A DNA stretch of 64,000 nt from Kribbella sp. NBC_01245. Its GTDB lineage: Bacteria; Actinomycetota; Actinomycetes; Propionibacteriales; Kribbellaceae. The stretch covers positions 2,108,001 through 2,172,000 of the forward strand of contig NZ_CP108487.1 in assembly GCF_036226525.1 (NCBI RefSeq), given 5' to 3'. Below, in pieces: positions 56,128-64,000 of this stretch (the first letter of the stretch is position 1; each line of letters begins with the position of its first letter). Position numbers and translations under genes: made by a program. Below the pieces are notes generated by a model, which was not told the origin of the DNA, ran no database searches, and was given only the letters and a program-made list of their open reading frames with translations.

Positions 56128-56988
56128 ATGAAGGCGACAACCACATCCATCCCGGTAAGCGACACCGAGCTCGCGTGCTCTGTGGTCGGCGAAGGCACCC
56201 CGCTGATCGTCGTACACGGCGCGGTCGGCCTCGGCGCGCGATACATGCGTGACCTCGACCAATGGGCCGACGCGTTCCAGCTGATCTACTACGACCAGCG
56301 CGGCAGCGGCGGTACCCCGCTGGGCGACTCCCACAAGGTCTCGTTCGCCGGAGCCATCGACGACCTGGACGAACTCCGCGCCGCGCTCGGCATCGACCGC
56401 GTCAACCTGGTCGGCCACTCCGCCGGTGCGCTCCTAGCCGCGATGTACGCCGGTACGCATCCCGAGTCCACCTCGTCGGTCGTCCTGCTCAACGCCGCCC
56501 CACCACTCATCCCCGCGTTGTTCCAGGCGTTCCAGCAGGAGATGGCCTCCCGCCGTACGCCTGCTGACAACGCGGCCAGGAAGACCATCGAGGAGTCGCC
56601 GCTGTTCCAAGCGCGTGACCCGGAAACCCTGGAGCGCCATCAGCTCAACACGTTCGCCCCGTTCTTCCGCGACCGCGCCACCATCGAGACGGTCACCCTC
56701 GGGTTCACCGAGATCACCGCGGCCAACGTGCAAGCCGCGCCCGAACGCATGATCGGATCGCTCGGCGCACTCGACCCAATGCGGAAATTCGCCGCCATCC
56801 AATGCCCCGCGCTGCTCGTCCATTCAGAGCTGGACCCGGTCCCCGTCGAATGGGCCCACGCCCTGGTCGACACAATCCCCGGCGCCGACTACGTCCTCCT
56901 AGAAGGCGCCAGCCACTTCGCCCACGTCGAGGATGCCGACCAACTGGCCAACGCCGTACTGCCCTGGCTGACCAAGCACGCGGCCTAG
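56128..56988 (+). CDS. Alpha/beta hydrolase
   Basis: A 286-residue alpha/beta hydrolase, using ATG 56128 (AAGGAGG 6 bp upstream). Oxyanion-hole VVHGAVGLGARY near residue 29, nucleophile elbow GHSAGALLAAM with Ser103, acid near LLVHSELDPVPV and His in EGASHFAHVED. Resembles proline iminopeptidase/epoxide-hydrolase-like enzymes; substrate unknown. It overlaps the convergent kinase gene by 4 bp, and follows a LuxR regulator gene. Confidence 0.9.
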   Translation: MKATTTSIPVSDTELACSVVGEGTPLIVVHGAVGLGARYMRDLDQWADAFQLIYYDQRGSGGTPLGDSHKVSFAGAIDDLDELRAALGIDRVNLVGHSAGALLAAMYAGTHPESTSSVVLLNAAPPLIPALFQAFQQEMASRRTPADNAARKTIEESPLFQARDPETLERHQLNTFAPFFRDRATIETVTLGFTEITAANVQAAPERMIGSLGALDPMRKFAAIQCPALLVHSELDPVPVEWAHALVDTIPGADYVLLEGASHFAHVEDADQLANAVLPWLTKHAA

Positions 56989-57851
56989 CGGTCGGACGCC
57001 TGCCAACTGGCGGTGAGGTCGAGAAGGCGGTGGGTCAAGTGGGTGCGGTCGGACTCGGTGCGGTAGGCGGCAAAATGGGGCCAGGCGAAGAGGAGAAGGG
57101 CGAGCTCGGCCGCGATCACCGCACGGCGTAGGGGCGCCAACTCCAGGCCGCGGCGGGTGGCGTACTCACGCAGCATCGCGTCGTACGGCAGGTCAGCACC
57201 GTCGACGCCCCCGCGAGACCACAGAAGCGCCAGATCGCCTGCCGGACTACCGACTTTCGCCACCTGCCAGTCGGCCCACACGATCCGATCGCCGTCCCGC
57301 AGGAGGTTGCCGACGTGGCAGTCGCCATGGATGAAGCTGTCCGGCATGGCACGGACAGCTTCAGCAAGAGCGTCGGGCTCCAGAAGGCAGCCGGCCGCCT
57401 CCGTCGCAGACCAATACGCCTCAGCCAGGCCCATAGACGGAGCATCAGGTCGCCCCTGGATCCAGGGATCCCCGCTGGGCACCGCCATCGAGTGCAACTC
57501 GGCCAGTTGCCTGGCAATCTCCAGCCACGCCTCCCGATCCCACTCAGCCGCCGGTACCGGAGGCGAATGGGCCGACAGCAGCAATGCCGTGTGCTCGGCG
57601 CCGTCGGCATAACGCAACAACGTCGGCGTGATGACAGGAACCTTGTTGGCGAGAGACTGGTAGAAGGCGAGTTCGCGCCTAGCGTCCAGTTGTCCCTCGC
57701 CCGCGTCGGTCACCTTGAGTACGGCGTCGCCGCCTTCGAAGCGCACGCGATAGACGCCCGCACCTGATGCGGACCCCGCCAGCTCGACAGCATCCGACGC
57801 GTCGAGCCCCAGCAGGCCGGCAGCGCGTTCAACGAGAGGCACGCGCGGCAC
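56985..57851 (-). CDS. APH-fold small-molecule kinase in the cobN operon
   Basis: A 288-residue aminoglycoside phosphotransferase-fold protein. The N-lobe has GVYRVRFEGGDAVLKVTD with the nucleotide-binding Lys; the catalytic loop is IHGDCHVGNLL and the metal-binding WADWQVAKVGSPAGDLALL. It starts at GTG 57851, one base after the cobN stop, so it is co-transcribed with cobN from the riboswitch. That position suggests a role linked to cobalamin rather than antibiotic resistance, but no corrinoid kinase function is known for this subgroup to me. Convergent with the alpha/beta hydrolase. Confidence 0.85.
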   Translation of the reverse strand: MPRVPLVERAAGLLGLDASDAVELAGSASGAGVYRVRFEGGDAVLKVTDAGEGQLDARRELAFYQSLANKVPVITPTLLRYADGAEHTALLLSAHSPPVPAAEWDREAWLEIARQLAELHSMAVPSGDPWIQGRPDAPSMGLAEAYWSATEAAGCLLEPDALAEAVRAMPDSFIHGDCHVGNLLRDGDRIVWADWQVAKVGSPAGDLALLWSRGGVDGADLPYDAMLREYATRRGLELAPLRRAVIAAELALLLFAWPHFAAYRTESDRTHLTHRLLDLTASWQASDR

Positions 57852-57852
57852 T

Positions 57853-60800
57853 TTAACGGTCTTCTAGGTCGCCTTCGGTTTCCAGGAGGGCGGTGCGGAG
57901 GGTGGCGAGGGCTTCGGGGGTGGGGTCGGACCAGAGGCCTCGTTGGGCGGCTTCGAGGAGGCGTTCGGCGATGCCGTGGCGGGCCCAGGGGTTGGACTTG
58001 CGGAAGAACTCGGCCATTTCCTCGTTGGCGACGTACTCGGTGGTGAGGGTTTCGTACATCCAGTCGTCCACCACGCCCGCGGTCGCGTCGTACCCGAAGA
58101 GGTAGTCGACCGTTGCGGCCATCTCGAAGGCACCCTTGTAGCCGTGGCGCTGCATCGCCGACATCCAGCGCGGGTTCACCACTCGCGCCCGGAAGACCCG
58201 CTTCGTCTCCTCCTCCAGCGTCCGCGTCTTAACGGCAGACGGCACGGCCGAGTCGCCGATGTACGCCTTCGGGTTGGAACCGGTGAGGTGACGCACCATC
58301 GCGACCATGCCGCCGTGGTACTGGAAGTAGTCGTCCGAGTCCATGATGTCGTGCTCGCGGGTGTCGGCGTTCTTGGCCGCCACCTGGATCCGCGCATACG
58401 CCCGCTCCATCGACGGACGCGCCTCGGCACCGTCGAGGTCCTTGCCGTACGCGTACCCACCCCAGACGGCGTACACCTCGGCCAATTCGGCATCCGTACG
58501 CCAGTTTCGCGCGTCCACCAACGGCAACAGCCCAGCGCCGTACGACCCCGGCTTGGACCCGAACACCCGAGCCGTTGCCGCTCGCAACTCGTTGCCATCA
58601 GCAACATCCGCGTCGACGTGTGCCTTCAGGTAGTTGTCGTCGGCACCTTCATCGAGTGCGGCGACCGTCCGAACGGCTTCGTCCAAAAGGGAAACGACAT
58701 GCGGGAAAGCGTCCCGGAAGAACCCGGAGATGCGGATCGTCACGTCCACCCGCGGCCGCCCGAGCTCTTCCAAACCAACGACCTCAAACCCGCTCACCCG
58801 ACGGGAAGCCTCGTCCCAAACCGGGCGGCAGCCGAGCAGCCAAAGCACCTCGGCAAGGTCATCACCCTGCGTCCGCATGGCCGACGTACCCCAGATGGTC
58901 AAGCCCACGGACCGCGGCCACGAGCCCGTCTCAGCCTTGTGCCGGTTGAGCAGCGAATCGGCCAGCGCGACACCGACGTCCCACGCGTTCCGGCTCGGAA
59001 TGGCCTTCGGATCAACGGCGTAGAAGTTCCGCCCGGTCGGCAACACGTTCACCAGACCACGCGTCGGCGAACCGGACGGACCGGCCTCGACAAAGCGCCC
59101 AGACAAGGCACGCAGTACGTTCGTCAGCTCGTCCCCAGTGCGAGCCAACCGCGGCACGACCTCCTCCGCGGCGAACCGCAGCGAGGCCTCGACCCCTTCG
59201 GACTGCAAACCGATGACCTCGGCAACAACCACCGGCACCTTGTCCGCAGACCAGCTCAACGTCTCCATCGCCACGACCAGTTTCCGCGCGACAGACTCCA
59301 GCAGATCAACGCCATCCGCCGCCGAGACCGCGGGCAGATCCGTCAACGCAGCAAGGGCTTCCAGCGACTCCACGCGAAGGCCCGGGTTCGCCAGCAACGC
59401 CGCCTCGTCCACGCCAAAAGTGTCGCCCAGCGCCGCACGCAGACCCCGGACGGCGCCCGAACGCCCACCCCACATCTGGTTCGCGCGCAAAATCGCCAAG
59501 ACCAGATTGACCCGCGCCTCGCCCTCCGGCCCACCACCGAGGATGTGCAGCCCGTCGCGAATCTGGACGTCCTTGATCTCGCACAGATACCCGTCCAGGT
59601 GCAACACGAACTCGTCGAACTCGTCGTCCCCGGGCTTCGCCTCGGTGTGCAGGTCGTGATGCAGTTGCGCGGCCTGGATCAGCGTCCAGATCTGGGCGCG
59701 CAACGTCGGCACCTTGTCCGGGTCGAGCGCCTGCACGGTCGCGTATTCGTCCAGCAGGTACTCCAGCTTCGCCATATCGCCGTACGTCTCGGCGCGCGCC
59801 ATCGGCGGTACCAGGTGGTCGACGATGACGGCGTGCCCGCGGCGCTTGGCCTGCGTACCCTCACCCGGGTCGTTCACGATGAACGGGTAGACCAGCGGCA
59901 GATTTCCCAGTACGGCGTCCGGCGCGCAGTCCGCCGCCATGCCAATTCCCTTGCCTGGCAGCCATTCCAGCGTTCCGTGCTTGCCGAGATGCACGACCGC
60001 ATGCGCGCCAAAACCACCGTCAGAAGGCGAATTCTCGAGCCAGCGATAAGCCGCCAGGTAGTGATGCGAAGGCGCCATCTCCGGATCGTGGTAGATCGCG
60101 ACCGGATTCTCCCCGAACCCCCTGGGCGGCTGGATCATCAGGACGACGTTGCCAAACCTCAACGCCGCAAGGGCAATCGCCGGCTCCGTCCCGGAGTTAT
60201 CGACGTACAACTCACCCGGCGCCTCACCCCACGCCTCGGTCATTGCCTCCCGCAACGACAAAGGCACCGCACCGAACCACTTCGCGTACGTCGAAAGCGG
60301 CACCTTCGCGACCGCGTTCGCGAGCTGCTCGTCGGTCAGCCAATCGACGTCATGCCCACCCGCCGCGATCAGCCGGTGGATCAGCCCGTCCGCGCCATCA
60401 CTCCCCTGCAACGACGCGAGATCCAGATTGCCGAGGTCATACCCGGCTTCCTGCAACTGCCCCAGCAGTACGACGGCGCTGGCAGGCGTGTCGAGGCCGA
60501 CCGCGTTGCCGATCCGGGCGTGCTTGGTCGGGTACGACGAGAGCACGAGCGCGAGCTTCTTGTCCTTCGGCTCGACGTGCCGCAGCCGCGCCTGCGCGAC
60601 GGCGATCCCGGCGAGGCGCGCGCATCGCTCCAGGTCCGGCGCGTACGACGCGACACCCTCGGAGTCGTACGCCTTGAAGGAGAACGGGATGCTGATCAGG
60701 CGGCCGTCGAACTCCGGAATCGCGACCTGCGTGGCGGCGTCCAGCGGAGTGATCGCCGCGTCGCTCGCCTCCCACACCTCGCGCGTCGAGGTCAGCGCGA

Positions 60801-61578
60801 GGCCCTGGATCAACGGGATGTCCAGCGAGGCCAGCGCACCCGCGTCCCACGCGTCGTCGGCGCCACCCGCGCTCGCGTCGGCCGCGACCGTTCCGCCCGC
60901 GGCGAGCAAGGTGGTGACCAGGGTGTCGCAACGGCTCAGCAGACCGAACAGCTCGGCGTTCTCATCGGAGGACGGGTCGAGCCCGCGCAAGGTGCCGCAG
61001 TAGATCGGCAGCGCCTGCGCACCGGCGGCCTCGATCGCGTCGGCCAGGGCGTCCACGAAGGCGGTGTTGCCGCTGATCTCGTGGGCACGGTAGTACACGA
61101 CGCCGATCACGGGACGCCCGTCGCTGACCAATGAACGCCCCTCGCGCACGCCGTACGTCGGCAGCGTCTGCGGCGGCTCGAACGTGTCACCGGTGAGCAG
61201 CAACGTGTCGCGCAAGAACGCGGCGAGGTTCGCCAGGTTGGCCGAACCGCCTTCGCGCAAGTAGGCGAGCGCCTCGGTCACCGCACCGGCAGGCACGGTC
61301 GACATCGACATCAGCTCGGCGTCGGGAGCGGCCTCACCGCTCAGTACGACGGTGGGAATACCCGAGGAGATGACGGCATCGAGGCCCTCCTCCCAGGCGC
61401 GGCGACCGCCCAAAAGGCGGACCACTACGACCTCGATGCCGTCAAGCAGGGTGGACAGCGAGTCAAGCTCCACGCGGGCCGGGTTGGCAACACGCCAGCC
61501 CACTCCCGCCTGGGACGCCGCGAGCAGATCGGTATCCGCGGTGGAAAGCAGCAGAAGCTCAGGGGTGACCGAAGGCAT
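57853..61578 (-). CDS. cobN: Cobaltochelatase subunit CobN
   Basis: A 1241-residue chelatase large subunit of the CobN/BchH family that inserts Co(II) into hydrogenobyrinate a,c-diamide with an ATPase partner. ATG 61578 matches a normal N-terminus (MPSVTPELLLLSTADTDLLAA). Family blocks: PVIGVVYYRAHEISGNTAFV, LHDHLVPP replaced by VDHLVPPMARAETYGDM, HAVVHLGKHGTLEWLPGK, VYPFIVNDPGEGTQAKRRGHAV region, and C-terminal GNFYAVDPKAIPSRNAWDVG with AYGKDL and MDSDDYFQYHGGMVAM. It is preceded by a cobalamin riboswitch and followed one base later by an APH-fold kinase gene. The ChlI/ChlD partner is in the other riboswitch operon. Confidence 0.97.
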   Translation of the reverse strand: MPSVTPELLLLSTADTDLLAASQAGVGWRVANPARVELDSLSTLLDGIEVVVVRLLGGRRAWEEGLDAVISSGIPTVVLSGEAAPDAELMSMSTVPAGAVTEALAYLREGGSANLANLAAFLRDTLLLTGDTFEPPQTLPTYGVREGRSLVSDGRPVIGVVYYRAHEISGNTAFVDALADAIEAAGAQALPIYCGTLRGLDPSSDENAELFGLLSRCDTLVTTLLAAGGTVAADASAGGADDAWDAGALASLDIPLIQGLALTSTREVWEASDAAITPLDAATQVAIPEFDGRLISIPFSFKAYDSEGVASYAPDLERCARLAGIAVAQARLRHVEPKDKKLALVLSSYPTKHARIGNAVGLDTPASAVVLLGQLQEAGYDLGNLDLASLQGSDGADGLIHRLIAAGGHDVDWLTDEQLANAVAKVPLSTYAKWFGAVPLSLREAMTEAWGEAPGELYVDNSGTEPAIALAALRFGNVVLMIQPPRGFGENPVAIYHDPEMAPSHHYLAAYRWLENSPSDGGFGAHAVVHLGKHGTLEWLPGKGIGMAADCAPDAVLGNLPLVYPFIVNDPGEGTQAKRRGHAVIVDHLVPPMARAETYGDMAKLEYLLDEYATVQALDPDKVPTLRAQIWTLIQAAQLHHDLHTEAKPGDDEFDEFVLHLDGYLCEIKDVQIRDGLHILGGGPEGEARVNLVLAILRANQMWGGRSGAVRGLRAALGDTFGVDEAALLANPGLRVESLEALAALTDLPAVSAADGVDLLESVARKLVVAMETLSWSADKVPVVVAEVIGLQSEGVEASLRFAAEEVVPRLARTGDELTNVLRALSGRFVEAGPSGSPTRGLVNVLPTGRNFYAVDPKAIPSRNAWDVGVALADSLLNRHKAETGSWPRSVGLTIWGTSAMRTQGDDLAEVLWLLGCRPVWDEASRRVSGFEVVGLEELGRPRVDVTIRISGFFRDAFPHVVSLLDEAVRTVAALDEGADDNYLKAHVDADVADGNELRAATARVFGSKPGSYGAGLLPLVDARNWRTDAELAEVYAVWGGYAYGKDLDGAEARPSMERAYARIQVAAKNADTREHDIMDSDDYFQYHGGMVAMVRHLTGSNPKAYIGDSAVPSAVKTRTLEEETKRVFRARVVNPRWMSAMQRHGYKGAFEMAATVDYLFGYDATAGVVDDWMYETLTTEYVANEEMAEFFRKSNPWARHGIAERLLEAAQRGLWSDPTPEALATLRTALLETEGDLEDR

Positions 61579-61624
61579 GGCCGGCGTCCTTCCTCGGGGT
61601 GTCCGCGCCCCGGGTGGGCTGATC

Positions 61625-61710
61625 CGACGGCGGCAGTTCCTGACTCCCCCAGGTTCGGGGTCACAGTGGCGGGACCGTCCCGGACTCGCACCGGGTTCCT
61701 GCATGGCCGT
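61625..61710 (-). promoter_or_regulatory. Cobalamin riboswitch upstream of cobN
   Basis: Minus-strand order: GGAACCCGGTGCGAGTCCGG, then GACGGTCCCGCCACTGTGAC, a GGGGGAG hairpin and AGTCAGGAACTGCCG, which is the B12-box consensus layout. It lies 50-130 bp before the cobN start. A GAGGAAGGA ribosome site follows. B12 should shut off translation or transcription of cobN. Confidence 0.92.
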
Positions 61711-61855
61711 CGATGACCCCCGAACTCTAGCGGACCCGCACTTGAGGCCTTGACCTCGGGGACGTCGTGCTCAACACTCCACGAAAGCGCGAAACTGCGC
61801 GTTGTGAGCTCTAATGATCAGCTTCAGGCATTCGCTGTTTACTAAAGGAGCCTTG

Positions 61856-64000
61856 ATGAATCGTCCCGCCCGTCTGTTCATCGCAGTCCTGCTAGCGGCC
61901 GGTGGTCTCGCGGCTCCTCCGCCGGCCGCCACGGCGGCTCCCCCGAATGCGGCGCCGCCGGTCGTGCCCGCCTTGCAGCAATGGACGGGCGGCACCGGCC
62001 GGCTGATCCTCCGAGCCGACGTGCGGGTGACCGTTCGCCCGGCTGACGCGGTGGCGCTGCGCGGCGTGGCCGAGCAACTCCGCGACGACCTGCGGGAGAT
62101 CACCGGCTGGACCGCGCCGATCGCCATCGACGCGAACCCCGGACGACGCGATATCGCCCTCCGCGTCGACCCCACGGCCGAGGTCGGGCCCACCCCCGTC
62201 GCCAAGAAGGAGGGATACCGACTCGATACGACGTACGGCGTGAGGATCACCAGTCGTACGTCGACCGGCGCCTTTTGGGCGACACGCAGTCTGCTCCAGA
62301 TGCTGGTGCGGGAGAGCCCGGGCGAGGCGTCGGTGCCGGTCGGTAGTGCGGTCGACTGGCCGAACTACGCCGTGCGCGGGTTCATGCTCGACGTCGGGCG
62401 CCGGTGGTTCGACCAGAAGTACATCCGCGATTACGTGCGCTACATGAGCTGGTTCAAGCTCAACACCTTCCAGATCCACCTGAACGACAACGAGATCACC
62501 GCGCCGGGTGGCGACTGGTCGAAGGCGCAGTCTGCGTTCCGGCTGGCGTCGGACAATCCGCGGTTCAAGGGCCTTGCCGCCGCGGATGGCGCCTTCACCC
62601 GCAGCGACTGGAACCGGCTGGAGTCGGTGGCGGCGGATCACCACGTGACGATCGTGCCGGAGATCGATGCGCCGGCGCACGCGCGCGCGTTCATCAAGTT
62701 CGACCCGTCGCTCGGGCTGAACGGCGGCAACTCCGACCACCTCGATCTCACCAAGCCGGCCACGACGCAGTTTATGAAAGAGGTCTTCGACGAGTTCACG
62801 CCTTGGTTCAAAGGGCCGGCGGTACACGTCGGCGCTGACGAGTACCCCCGCGAGTACGAGCCGGAGTACCGCAACTACTTCAACGACATCACCGCGCACG
62901 TTCGTGGTCTCGGCAAGACCGCGTCGGCGTGGGGCAGCTTCTCGGTGATGGCGGGTAGCGCCGACGGCTACGACCGCGACGTGACGATCAACTCGTGGAA
63001 CAACGGCTGGTACGGCCCGAAGGCGGCCGTGGCCGACGGCTATCCGCTGATCAACACGAACGACGCGCTGCTCTACATCGTGCCGTTCGCGAACTACTAC
63101 CACGGTCGCGGACTGGACGGCCGCTGGCTGTTCGACAACTGGCAGCCGCACGTATTCGCCGGCGGCCAGACCGTCAGCCCCGACGAGCCGTTGTTGCGTG
63201 GCGCGATGTCGGCGGTCTGGAACGACCTCGTGAATGCCGACTACGACGAGCTGGACGTACACGGTCTCGTCGAACCGACCTTCGGCGTACTCGCGCAGAA
63301 GATGTGGCGTGGCGTCGAAGCCGGGTTGTCCCACGAGGCGTTCATGAAGCGGGTATCCGCGATCGGCGTTGGTCCCGGGCCGGAGATGATCGGGACCACG
63401 TTGCCGGCGGCCGGTGATCCTCGGCTCGGCGTGACGATCGGCAGCGTGGCACCACTCGCGGCGGGTGAGTCGACCACCTTGTCGGCGACCGTGACCAACC
63501 GCAGCGGCTCGACGCTGACCCGCGTGCAGCCGGCGCTTTCGCTCACCGCTGAAGGAGTGAGCGCGACTCCGTTGGCCGTCTCCGATGGCGATCTGGACCC
63601 GGGCGAATCGGCGGTGTGGAGTTGGCGGCTCAGCGCCGCTCGGACCGCGCCGAGCGCCAGCGCGCCCGCCGTACTGCAGGTGACCGCGTCACACCGCGGG
63701 ATCGAACTGCGGGCCAGGAACCAGACGTCCGTCCGGACCGTGCCACCCGCGCCGGAAGGCACCCAACACCTGTCCTTCACGGCGACGGCCAGCGCGTCAT
63801 CCGTCGAGGCTGGGCTCGACCGACTGGCCGCCCGGCACGTGAACGACGGCGACCTGACGACGCGTTGGGCGTCCGGTTATACCGATGCCGAATGGCTCCA
63901 GCTCGAGCTTGCCCAACCGGCCCGGGTCTCGTCGGCGCGGCTGTTCTGGGAGTCGGCGTGCGCGTCGTCGTACAAGATCCAGGTGTCGAATGACGGGACC
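61856..64000 (+). CDS. Secreted GH20 beta-N-acetylhexosaminidase with binding domains (cut by window edge)
   Basis: The frame from ATG 61856 (AAAGGAG upstream) is open to the window end, 715 codons. Signal peptide RLFIAVLLAAGGLAAPPPA (about 5-23). Then a GH20b-type domain (about 45-165, LREITGWTAPIAI, TRSLLQMLV), the GH20 barrel with RGFMLDVGRRWF, FQIHLNDNE and the catalytic pair HVGADE (Asp328-Glu329), a NEW3-like domain (about 520-620) and an F5/8-type C discoidin module starting near 640 (VNDGDLTTRWASG, WLQLELAQPARVSSARLFWE). It removes terminal GlcNAc/GalNAc from chitin, glycans or peptidoglycan. The C-terminus is beyond the window. Confidence 0.94.
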   Translation, partial: MNRPARLFIAVLLAAGGLAAPPPAATAAPPNAAPPVVPALQQWTGGTGRLILRADVRVTVRPADAVALRGVAEQLRDDLREITGWTAPIAIDANPGRRDIALRVDPTAEVGPTPVAKKEGYRLDTTYGVRITSRTSTGAFWATRSLLQMLVRESPGEASVPVGSAVDWPNYAVRGFMLDVGRRWFDQKYIRDYVRYMSWFKLNTFQIHLNDNEITAPGGDWSKAQSAFRLASDNPRFKGLAAADGAFTRSDWNRLESVAADHHVTIVPEIDAPAHARAFIKFDPSLGLNGGNSDHLDLTKPATTQFMKEVFDEFTPWFKGPAVHVGADEYPREYEPEYRNYFNDITAHVRGLGKTASAWGSFSVMAGSADGYDRDVTINSWNNGWYGPKAAVADGYPLINTNDALLYIVPFANYYHGRGLDGRWLFDNWQPHVFAGGQTVSPDEPLLRGAMSAVWNDLVNADYDELDVHGLVEPTFGVLAQKMWRGVEAGLSHEAFMKRVSAIGVGPGPEMIGTTLPAAGDPRLGVTIGSVAPLAAGESTTLSATVTNRSGSTLTRVQPALSLTAEGVSATPLAVSDGDLDPGESAVWSWRLSAARTAPSASAPAVLQVTASHRGIELRARNQTSVRTVPPAPEGTQHLSFTATASASSVEAGLDRLAARHVNDGDLTTRWASGYTDAEWLQLELAQPARVSSARLFWESACASSYKIQVSNDGT

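Noticed and set aside
57943..61134. A 1063-codon open frame on the plus strand opposite cobN
   Set aside because: It mirrors cobN codons (Arg/His/Gln-rich, no domain) and cobN matches its family end to end.

Overview
The window is GC-rich DNA, densely packed with genes, from an actinobacterium. Evidence includes RbpA, WhiA, a mycothiol-dependent maleylpyruvate isomerase fold, an F420/PPOX-type enzyme, frequent GTG starts and the block uvrC-rapZ-yvcK-whiA-gap-pgk-tpiA-secG. Gene content and the enrichment for cgtac words suggest a Propionibacteriales member, perhaps Kribbella-like. That placement is inference only. No rRNA, tRNA, CRISPR array, transposase or phage gene was seen.

Layout. 0-5.6 kb: the end of pgl, a PEP-mutase-family enzyme, a TetR/SnoaL/heavy-metal-domain/membrane-protein group, a secreted amidohydrolase and an APH-fold kinase. 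5.6-22.2 kb, mostly minus strand: rbpA, secG, tpiA, pgk, gap, then a thermolysin-type protease, whiA, yvcK, rapZ and uvrC. A plus-strand subtilisin-type protease and a Tat/lipobox Rieske protein follow, then uvrA, which carries a long Lys/Ala-rich tail. 22.4-28.7 kb: single-gene enzymes, an orphan Imm7 immunity protein and a PQQ-type sugar dehydrogenase fused to a lectin-like domain. 28.7-39.1 kb: a long minus-strand catabolic operon made of a NitT/TauT-type ABC importer, an Ldh_2 oxidoreductase, a GntR regulator, an SDR, a FAD monooxygenase, a cupin, an ACMSD-like amidohydrolase, an acyl-CoA ligase and a second, near-duplicate GntR regulator. 39.1-39.7 kb: a gene-free stretch with a large nested inverted repeat. 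39.7-46.8 kb: a two-component system, MarR/azoreductase, RlmA, and an ABC exporter with a LolA-like secreted protein.

46.9-53.1 kb and 57.0-61.7 kb hold aerobic-type cobalamin genes in two minus-strand operons, each headed by a cobalamin riboswitch. The first is a ChlI/ChlD-type chelatase, cobO, cobB, a CbiG_C-BluB fusion and a LURP-one protein. The second is cobN plus an APH-fold kinase. Between them lie a PH-domain protein, a stand-alone sensor-like domain protein, a LuxR regulator and an alpha/beta hydrolase. The window ends inside a secreted GH20 hexosaminidase.

How the genes work together: the chelatase and CobN should insert cobalt into the corrin ring, CobB amidates, CobO adenosylates, and BluB makes the lower ligand, all repressed by B12 through the riboswitches. 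The catabolic operon looks like a self-contained uptake-and-degradation unit for an unidentified, probably aromatic, acid under dual GntR/FCD control. It shares a TGATCAAATAT motif at two promoter positions. This operon is the best candidate here for an undescribed pathway. The dispersed intergenic repeat family and the odd fusions in the B12 operon are the next most interesting items.
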